Below, in pieces: positions 55,749 through 64,000 of a DNA stretch of 64,000 nt. Every line of letters begins with the position of its first letter. Positions within the stretch are counted from its first letter, which is position 1. Made by a program: the position numbers and the translations under genes. The stretch is from Corythucha ciliata (lineage: Eukaryota; Arthropoda; Insecta; Hemiptera; Tingidae): contig CM075938.1 in assembly GCA_038030265.1 (NCBI GenBank), forward strand, positions 19,135,009 to 19,199,008, given 5' to 3'. The notes under the pieces are model-generated. The model was given only the letters and a program-made list of their open reading frames with translations. It searched no databases and was not told the DNA's origin.

Positions 55749-55982
55749 AAGTGTTGATTTAGCTGGGATCGATGATTATTAATTTATTACGATGTTTTAA
55801 GTAGTTCGAAAAATAGCGTTCACTACTCGTAGGAAAGTAAAATATCGTAGTTCGTGTAATTGCCTCGCTTGTCAAACACGAGCACGATATTTTCCACTTT
55901 CCGTACTCGTTATGAAATATACTCATTTCGTACTACTTAAAACATCGTAATAATCATTAACTCGACAACTAAATTAACACTT
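55749..55982. mobile_element. Foldback MITE family C, full copy
   Basis: AAGTGTTGATTTAG..ATTACGATGTTTTAAGTAGT (left) and ACTACTTAAAACATCGTAAT..CTAAATTAACACTT (right) are inverted. Inner GGAAAGTAAAATATCGTAGTTCGTGT/ACACGAGCACGATATTTTCCACTTTCC pairs too. The sequence is AT-rich and non-coding. It lies 100 bp right of the CGTTACGATATGAA repeats. Confidence 0.85.
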
Positions 55983-56376
55983 GATCTTTTTTCTACAGTC
56001 GTTCGAAATAACCTACTTTGCTACCTTCCGTGGAAGATGCAACGAGGGTTATTGCTCCTGAGCGTGCGATATGAAATCCAAGCGTGAGCATTGGGCCAGT
56101 GGTCATGCGGCAATGGGAGGGGTTCTTCCCACAGTTTCCCCATCGTCCTCTAATCTGAAGTATTTGGGCAAGAAAGCCACTGTCAATGTTCTTACTCCAG
56201 TACACTAGTACAGTAATATTGTAGCCTGTGTCCCACTGTTCTTTAAGCTTTATGAATGTATTTGTCTAGGAGGATCAACCTAACCTAGAATCTAGAACGG
56301 GAAGTGGGAGGGCGTTTATTTTTCGAGGAAATATTTTCGCTTCATTCATTATTTTCAAACAAATAAATTCAAAACA

Positions 56377-56423
56377 ACACTCGCACGATAGTTTCCACTT
56401 TCCGTACTCTTTATGAAATATAC
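56377..56423. repeat. MITE family C, partial copy
   Basis: CACTCGCACGATAGTTTCCACTTTCCGTACTCTTTATGAAATATACT differs from 55875-55925 at only a few positions. Only this arm segment is present. Confidence 0.75.
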
Positions 56424-57795
56424 TATATGTATAATATAATATGCATTCTTTGGCATTGGCCCAGATCCAAATTTTCGTATTATCTCCATCATCTTACACT
56501 CTTCTCTTGCCGGTTCGATGAATAGGTCAGAAGAAAATCTGCTGTTTTGTTGATGAGGTCTGCGCCTCTTGATATAAAAATACATCCCCACCACCCCCTT
56601 CTTTGCATGGGAACTTCCCCGTTCTTGGTGTACCGGACAATGATGTATCTTCAAGGGGTGGTTGAAAAATTTAGAATTCTTGGTCTAACGCGTTTGAGCT
56701 CGCTACAAAGATTTGGCAATTTGCTTGACTTCGGGTTGTCACGTAAAAGTCTCTGTAAATTTTATCTTCACTATAACTTTTCATCAGATCCGAGAACACC
56801 GTTATCGGTAAGAATAACACACAAAAAATGGAAGTAGAAGAAAGAGTTGGTGTTACTTCCTCGAGAGCAAAAAGCGATCGCCCTAAAAAAACGATTTTTT
56901 TATTTGTTGCAGTAGTGGGTTGTTCATTTTTTTGACTTCCTTTAAAAAAGTTTAAACAGTTGTTACCGGCGTGATAATCCTTGCAATTTCTCTCCGTTGG
57001 AAGTCAAACTTCTCTCTTGTTATGGGATGGGCGGGGGTTAGTAGTTTATCTCTCTCTCTTCATGACTCGCTCGTCGATGATGGAGAGAGTGGGAGGATTC
57101 AGCTCTCTCAACGAGTTCCCTATGTCAGTGGTTTGAGTCAGTTAAAGTAGTGAAGTGTTACCGGCGTGGTCCTCCCTCGGGGTGGTGTGTTTGTCTTCAG
57201 TAAAAAAAAAAAAAATAGTGTTTTCTCCTAGGAGTGTTTGAAAAACGAAGTGTGCAGCGTAGGCGGACCACATCCACTCTCTCAAAAAAAGGAAAACTTG
57301 CAAAGATTTATTTGCATTGTGATTGGTGAATTTTGATTTTTCAAAAGCCCTCCTCAAATTGTTTTTGTATTTTGCTCCAACTGAGTTTACATTTTGGGGT
57401 TGCCCTACACAGGATTCATTAATTATAAAAAAACGGAAGCGTCTAATTTAAATATTGCTACCATTAGTGGTGGTTCGTTAAATGGTTCGAGGATGCTTCC
57501 CTCCTCCCGTTGCACGCAGTCTTTGACAATGTGAGTGTGCGTGTCTAATCTAATCTTAACGGGCAGAAAATTAAGAGTATGAAGGTGAACCACAAGAGTA
57601 TGAGGCAAGGGAATTGTTATCGGGTGTCATCCTCGCCGATTTGTTTTTCGAGGCCATCCCGCGGCAAATATGATCTTGGGGATGATAAAAGTTAATCATT
57701 GTCTGATATTCGACTCTTTCACATGTAACTGATCACTTTATGATAGTTTTTAAAGCTTTTTTGACAAAAAACATTTTGCCCCACTCTCCACTCTT

Positions 57796-57797
<2 letters not shown>
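56424..57797. other. Non-coding stretch
   Basis: No gene or repeat was recognised. It has many short ORFs without motifs, including 56547-56837. Confidence 0.3.

Positions 57798-57827
<30 letters not shown>
57798..57827. repeat. 30-base poly(T) run
   Basis: An uninterrupted T tract. It could be the tail of a minus-strand retroposon, but no body is recognised to the right. Confidence 0.85.
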
Positions 57828-57830
<3 letters not shown>

Positions 57831-58892
57831 TTTAGTTTACGGTCTTCTTCATTTTACTTTGCTGTTAAATTACTTCCGTCCCGATCCTCCTCCACAATTG
57901 GCTGTAAATCAACAATCAATTATTGATGGAGTGTATGGCTCTTTATTGTTCTTTTTTGGGGTTCGCCCATTCCGGTGTTGTCTAATGTCTACTACTGGTA
58001 TGGCGGAAGGGCGGTCATCCTTCCTCTATCTTCCCTGTAAATTGATTGACTCCTGTACTTCATGGTTGTCAGTTACATTTTCTTAGCCATATTGGTTAGC
58101 CAGTTCCTTTTTGAGGTATAGCTGCACATAATATATGTGATTCCTCGACCCCTTACTCCAACTTTAGCTGACGTCATCACATCAATCAAGGTGGTCAAAT
58201 TCGTCCCGGAAATACCTTTGAACTTGGACCTTGAAAATTCACGCTCTCCGATTTATTTTAAAACGCTTGGACTAGCGTGCGTTTTGAATTTCTTGGAGAA
58301 TTTAAACAAGACCATCCGGGTTTACTTAGAATTACAACCTGTGCTGGTACACAAATGTAAGCAAGGGCTAATTGAAATGTTGAAGGGCAGAAAGCGAGGG
58401 GAGCCGAATACCCCAAACTCCCCAGGGATGTTGGCAGCAGTAGAGAGAAAATTATTGAAATCGCGAGCATGAAGAGAGGAGGGCGTTCTCTATAACTTCA
58501 GTTTCGTAATGATTTTTGTAAGTAGTAGCGCGTTGAACATTACGTAACGAGACCCTTCTTAGTGTTCGCCTAGGCGAATAAAATCGGAAGGTCTTGAAAG
58601 GGGACAATGACAGCCGTGCTGTAATCATAATTTTCACGGTTGCAAGGCTATACTAACGCCTTAACTTGAAAAAAACCCTCCACTTCCCTTTTCGTGTGTT
58701 TGGTTTTTTTGTGTGACCACCTTCTTGTTATGAGAGTATGAAACGGTCGAAGGACGACGTGATTTTTCGCGTAATGAGATCCCTTCTCCTAAGTCGCCTA
58801 CGTCTTTAAAACTATTAAAACTTGTTTTTTTATTGCTTTTCATCTAACCAGACAAGTCTCTATGTTGATGCGTGGACTTCCTGGTAACTTGT

Positions 58893-58918
58893 GGATCTTC
58901 ACTGCTCGGTGAAGATCC
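58893..58918. repeat. Perfect 10-bp-stem hairpin
   Basis: GGATCTTCAC-TGCTCG-GTGAAGATCC: a perfect 10-bp stem with a 6-nt loop. A second perfect hairpin follows 147 bp downstream. Confidence 0.8.
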
Positions 58919-59064
58919 CCAAGATATAGCCATAGGGCCAAAATTACCACTTCAACAATTTTCCTGGGATGGTACAGCAGGGGAAATCCTTTCGGTTGTT
59001 GCCCTTTGGAGAAAGTCACGCCTCTACAGGCATTTTAAAACTCCCCAAGTGCTCAGTCTTTCTT

Positions 59065-59086
59065 GGGATAAACGCTCGTTTATCCC
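59065..59086. repeat. Perfect 10-bp palindrome
   Basis: GGGATAAACG-CT-CGTTTATCCC: a perfect inverted repeat with a 2-nt centre. Confidence 0.85.
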
Positions 59087-61934
59087 GCGTCAATATGTAT
59101 GTATGTTTGGAGAAGAAGACTTGAGTAACGAGCGAGTAAATGTACAGTAAACCACGAATGGTGTACCTACGTTTTAAAAAAAACGTTTTAGTGAGTGTTT
59201 ACACCAAGTGGGCCCACGTGTTTCTTTTTTCTCGCGTTTTAGGAGCGTAAACTCTCTCCTTTTTTTCATGTTTGATTACAAGATTGATGATTATGGTCAG
59301 TGGGGGGAGGGGATGTTAGTCGAAACACGTCTTATTTTCGTAGCTCTAATTGTAAACTTCCGTCCGTTTTTAGTAAAAAGAAAAGTGAAGGTGAGAATAT
59401 CACCTTTCACATTTTAAAAATTGAACACGAAAAGGATTTTTATTTAAGGCGTGGTTCCCCTTTTTTCGAAGGGCTCGCCCTTCATTGTTTCTAGCCATGA
59501 AATTAATAGGGAGGGCCTGGAACCGAATGTCTCATTTTTGGCTTCTTTTGTGTGAGTGTGTTCCGTGGTTGTTGTTGTTTTTTTTTGCAATTCAAATGTG
59601 TTTTCCAGAATGCGTCAAGGATGAGAGTCAATTGTCAAATCCATCTGTAACAACATTTAAATGTACAACCGTGATTTTGTACCTTCCCCCTCTGACCCCT
59701 CTACCCTTTCCCAAAGGGTAACTGGTTTGTACAGTACATATCTGTCTCTTCAATGACAGGTTAGTGTACCCTTTAAAAGGCTCCGTATACTCATTACTAG
59801 CGCGAGTATGACGATTTTTCTCTGTCAAGTCCACTGTCCTTCTGTCCGTTTAAAGAAAAGGATGAAACGCAAGTTCTCCATTTTCTTCCAGGTTAAACAA
59901 TTTTCTGTTCTTTTGTTTGTTATTCGGATTATTGTGAGGTGGGGATATCATTATCTCCTGAGAACCGGCACTGAAAGAACACTGACTTTTATGTGCGAAA
60001 AAAAGGCAAATTAAAAGACGCGAAACAAGAGCGAAAGTTCTTCTCGAAAGTAGAATTTGAAGTTTGTGAAAATATTCAGTTTCTCGCTTTCCCGTGTTAA
60101 ATCGATTGTTTGTTGTTGTTGTTTTTTGAGCAAGTTACTAGGTTTGTTGTCGCCTTTTTAACTTCAATTGAACAGGGGTGGGGCGTCAAGTTGATAGGGA
60201 ATTGAGAAAACGTTTCTGTTAAATAAGTCAAGCGTGGGTTCAATTGAACGGGTGCTGTCAAAAATATCCCTTTTCTTCAGAAAGACTTGAGAAACTGTCG
60301 TTGCAGGAGTGACGGTGGGGGTAGGATTGATGATGATGTTGCTGTCATCACTCATGTGTATAATATAATTTACCTTATTCACAATTGCTTGGAAGGCATA
60401 ATGCCCTGTGTTTTGTGTCCCCTTTTACCTTTCTGATGAGGCTTCTTCCCCTACGTAAGGGCATTCAAAGAAAATTAGTGGAAAGTTCAAAGAAAGTTAG
60501 TGGAATTATATTTTTGAATTCCTTTTGATACGGTTATTTTTCGGTTTTATAAATTCCTCTAACCCGCTTTGATTAGTCCTGGTTAAGATAAAAACTTTTT
60601 TTTTTTTTTCTAGTTGTGCATTGCGATCTATTCAGTCCCCTTTCCTCCGGTCTCCTTCATTGATTTTTTCAGTGACGTAATCACAGCTATTCTGTCCCCT
60701 CCAACCTCTCAATTTCTCTCCTCCCATTACCGCAAAGTCCGTGTTCTTATTTTCTCGACTCAACAATGCGTCCAAACTAATAATCACGTTCCGCGGAATA
60801 AATCAAGGGACCATGAAGAACTCTTTTGAGAGTATTAAGTCCCCGCACTCTCTGCCATTGGCCCCAACCAACTCTTTTTCTCAGCGGGGAAGCCCTGTGA
60901 AACCTTGGAAATCGGTCCGCAATCGCTTGAGGTTGGCGTATCTAATGAATTAATGGCAGGGGGGGGGGGTTTGGAAAAAAGACACTAAAACATATTTACT
61001 GTGTCGACGAATGGTTGCAAAGAAAGGGGAACGATGGAAAACAGTCCAAAACCTTCTGTTTTGAGAGGCGCAATCCGACTATCTGCATAATATTAATAGT
61101 TTTTTATTCCATTCCAAGGACTTAGCCTCTCCCATATCGCGACCACGTTGAGCAAGGACGTTCATTGTCACTTGGATTCCTCTCCCACACGCGGCCACAC
61201 ATCAGAGATGTTTTTTTTCCAACCCCTTGATCGGTCGTACAAGCTCTAACCCTGTGGGGGGAACATACACCCTATTTGAGAGCAGTAATGTCTCCAAAAA
61301 AACAGCTGCGCGTGTGGAAGTTGCATATCGACAAGAGTCTGTAGCCTAGATACAAGAGAGGTGGGATTATGCTTTCACATTTTTGTTGTGTTTTTGCTAC
61401 AACCCGTTCCGGATTTTCACGTTAACTACCAAGAGAGCCCCCTCCCCTCATGCATATCTAAACCGATCGCAATAGAAGTTACTTGACTGATTTTCGCTAA
61501 TTGATTTTCAACAGGTATAGACATACCTATAAGATCTGCCCATAATAGAAAAAACAAAAAAAATCACTTTCTTTTTCATTGAATTAAAGTGAAAAGTTCC
61601 CTTATATTAAGGTTGAGACACCTGAGTAAAATTATGAAACCGCTCTGTGTTGGGGACGCTATTGTTCCCGCATTGAGTATCACGAGGGTTCTTCTCATGG
61701 GAACTCGAAAACATACCATTTTATTATAATGGGGGAATTATTGTGTAACGAATTATAGAAACTGGACTTGGCAGGGGTTCCCGCGCGGTGAATTCGTGAT
61801 GAAAGAATGTCGGAGACTGGATACCTCCCTTTTCCACACCTCTTCGAGCGATTTTACAAACCAATTTATTCCTAACATTGTTACTTAACTGTCACTGTTG
61901 GCCGTGAATTTGGCTGGTCTAGTCTCCATTTCAG

Positions 61935-62570
61935 CCCATCAGCCCACTGCAGGCCACCCGGTCCTGGCTTCCATCAGCCCGGCGATTAAGCCGAATACGG
62001 GGGAACCTTAATTCCAGGAGGACCCACACTGGGATCCTGGACACGGTTTGGGACCCGGTGCTGGGCATGATGCCGGACATCATGCCCAGAATCCTCGATG
62101 AACGCTGTCCCTCCGCCTTGTGTATGGTGAGGGACAGGCGGCGAAAAGAAATCACAAGGAGCGGTTGTGGTTTACAGACGGTTCTAAAACGAATAACGGG
62201 ACTGGTGCGATGGTGCACGGGGTGGAACCCGAATGGAGGCTGTTTGACACCTCTGGGGGTACTCACCTCGGTCTTCCAAGCCGAAGTCTACGCAATCAAG
62301 GCCTGTGCTGCTGAGAATATACGTAGGGACGAGCAAAATGACCATATACATACGTATTCTCACGGATAGCCAGGCTGCCTTTAAGGCACTAACGGCTCCG
62401 ATAGTGAGCTACGGGCTTGTATGGGGCTGTCGCCAAAGCCTTTGTCTACTGGCCCAAGATAACAAGGTAAGCCTTGAAATGGTACCGGGACACAAGGGTA
62501 TCTACGGGAACGAGCAGGCGGACTCCTTAGCAGGCGGACTCCTAATACGGGGAGCTAGGACCGAGTGACA
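61935..62570 (+). pseudogene. Dead non-LTR retrotransposon, RNase H region
   Basis: The RNase H fold can be read across three frames. LWFTDGSKTNNGTGAMVHG (from about 62167) holds the first catalytic Asp in TDGS. FQAEVYAIKACA (about 62276-62311) holds the Glu. ILTDSQAAFKAL (about 62358-62393) holds the second Asp in TDSQ. MVPGHKGIYGNEQADSLA (about 62479-62532) holds the GHxGxxGNExAD block with the last Asp. Two frameshifts separate these parts, so no protein can be made. This organisation is that of LINEs with a C-terminal RNase H, such as the Jockey/I group. The reverse transcriptase upstream is missing or unrecognisable. Confidence 0.85.
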
Positions 62571-62799
62571 CACAGTGGCCTGTGAAGTTCGTCTGAAACA
62601 ATGTTTTTGTCGTATTGTTTGGTGGGTCCAACCCCCAAACATCTTTCAAGAGTCTACTTCGACCTACGAAGGCGGCGGCGCCTTGAGCGTTTGACCTCGC
62701 ATTTCTGATCCTTGATGTGAAGACGGCTTTAATACTATTCTCTACAAACAACCTGACTAACATTTTGGCATTTATTCTCAGCTTTGGCCCCAAATTCGC

Positions 62800-63650
62800 G
62801 ACAGAGCACTTTCTCAGGATTTTATAGTTGAGGAGAACACCAGAAGAAACTCAAATCACGCTGCAGCTATTTTTCATATTTCTAGCCGCGATTAGAGCGC
62901 CCGAAACAACAAATTCGCGCTCTGGAGCATTTTTTCAATTTTTGCCGCACATAAAACACCAAAAACATCGCATTTCGCGCTTTTTCTTTGTTTTAGCCAC
63001 AAATTGACCGCCAGAAATAATAAGTATCGTGCTCCTGCGCTTTCTCTGAATTTAAACCTAAATCTAAACCGCCAGAAACGGCTCAGATCAGGCATTTTCC
63101 AAATTTTAGCCGCAAATGGGCGTCCAGAAATAATAAATACCGCGCTTTTTATCAGTTGCGAATACACTGCAGAAGCAACTCGGTTCGCCCTTAGCGCTTT
63201 CTCTCATAATACGTCGTCAGCATTCGAAGTTTTAGGTACCCCCCTCCCCATTCACTACTCCAAGAACGCATTTTCACTATTTTAGCCCCAAATAGACACT
63301 CAGAAAAACCGATCGCGGTTTCAAAGTTCAACTGCAATGGAAATAACGGTCCGGGATTGCACAGCTCACGCATTTTCTTTATTTCAGCCGCAAATTAGCT
63401 GCCAGAAGTAATAAAAATTGCGTCGCTGAGGAAGACCTTTCCGAAAACAGGCTAAATCATGTTCAAACGCATTTTCTTAATCTTAGCCACAAATAACGGC
63501 CAGAAGCTCAGATCACGCGTTTTATCTATATTAGTCGAAAATAGACCTTCTCGAATAGCAATGATTGCGTTTTCTCAATTTTAGCAACGAATTGGTTCCC
63601 ATAAATAAGCAATAAAATTTTGTCGCGAATAGACCGCCAGAAACTGCGCT
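62800..63650. repeat. Degenerate minisatellite, ~50-60-bp units
   Basis: A unit of the form TTTTAGCCGCAAAT-NNACCGCCAGAAATAATAAA-CGCG-CTTTTTC recurs at about 62880, 62935, 62990, 63050, 63103, 63280, 63385, 63480, 63530, 63580 and 63620. The gap near 63150-63270 is more diverged. It directly follows the dead LINE fragment. Its ORFs are by-products. Confidence 0.65.
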
Positions 63651-64000
63651 ATGATGGCGCCCGCCACTGGATCTTCCCATGACTTGGCGAACCAAGTTCA
63701 GCGTTACCGGGGCTCGTGGAAACAAACAAAAACCGCGAGGATGAAACCGAGGTGGTGTTGCGGGCTGCGGCTGTAGCGTTCCTCGCAACCACGGTAGCTC
63801 AGCGAAAAAAACCTTTGATAAAGAGGGGGGGGGGTGGCCTACTCAGTCAGTCGAAGTGTCCGTCATTGCAGACTACTCTTGGTCCTGGCTGGCTCTCATC
63901 GGCCTGGCAATTTAGCCCCTCGAGTTCGGAGTGCTCGAGGAGCGGGGCACTCGCCTCCAGTTATCCTGCTGTTTCAGGTATGAAGCCGAAACGGGCAATA
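63651..64000. other. Window end, possible retroelement sequence
   Basis: GC-rich. GTCCTGGCTGGCTCTCATCG..GGCAATTTAGCCCC (63890-63922) loosely matches GTCCTGGCTTCCATCAGCCC..GCGATTAAGCC (about 61961-61993), just upstream of the RNase H relic, so a second copy of the same LINE may begin here. There is also a G run near 63823. Confidence 0.3.

Larger units (their letters stand above)
57828..61925. other. Non-coding stretch with two unexplained ORFs
   Basis: The frames 58137-58472 (111 codons, GTG-initiated) and 58872-59150 (92 codons, GTG-initiated) have no recognised motif, no splice context and no homologue I can name. A TGACGTCA CRE lies at 58169-58176. Perfect small hairpins lie at 58893-58918 and 59065-59086. 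A G run lies at 60959-60969. Confidence 0.3.

Noticed and set aside
58137..58472. 111-codon plus-strand ORF as a gene
   Set aside because: It opens with GTG, has no recognised motif, no acceptor or donor context, and lies in unannotated AT-rich DNA. A chance ORF of this length is not surprising in 64 kb and six frames.
1..64000. CRISPR arrays, bacterial operons, phage or intact viral genes
   Set aside because: No regularly spaced repeats with unique spacers, no Shine-Dalgarno-led ORF clusters, and no recognisable viral domains.

Overview
This is animal nuclear DNA, most likely from an arthropod (insect-like). The reasons are AT-rich non-coding sequence, GT/AG splice signals, very low coding density, decayed LINE and SINE pieces, and many short inverted-repeat transposons nested in one another. 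I cannot name the species. Nothing looks prokaryotic or viral, and I see no operon, CRISPR array or intact multi-domain gene.

Coding content is thin. All credible coding signal is on the plus strand and looks like alternative 5' exons of one long gene that leaves the window on the right. The pieces are a small exon ending in two ATG codons at a donor (to 4466), a 25-codon exon (12000-12074), a 57-codon exon (17607-17777), a 414-codon exon (35197-36438), and a 58-nt exon (53104-53161) behind a polypyrimidine tract and a CAG/GTAAG junction typical of recursive splice sites. The three longer exons end exactly between codons (phase 0), so each could join the same downstream exon. I do not recognise the protein. 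The shared exons would lie beyond 64000.

The rest is intron or intergenic DNA filled with repeats. From left to right: hairpins, a tRNA-derived SINE and foldbacks (1-2700); a ~165-bp degenerate satellite (6370-7060); foldback elements (7126-8335); a ~38-bp degenerate satellite broken up by a foldback that carries three 45-bp repeats (8990-11290); mostly plain sequence with exon candidates (11300-21380); a large nest of inverted-repeat elements (21381-25105) containing a hammerhead-ribozyme-like core; MITE families (26800-33030); the 414-codon exon (35197-36438); a second decayed hammerhead-like motif (37883-37920); a ~2-kb palindrome (39108-41125) and a head-to-tail chain of four hairpin elements (41508-41998); mostly plain sequence (42500-53100); the possible recursive splice site (53080-53161); another foldback family (55749-56423); and a dead LINE RNase H fragment next to a degenerate minisatellite (62100-63650).

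Poly(G)/poly(C) runs of about 9-14 bases recur through the whole window. They are an unusual base-composition feature.
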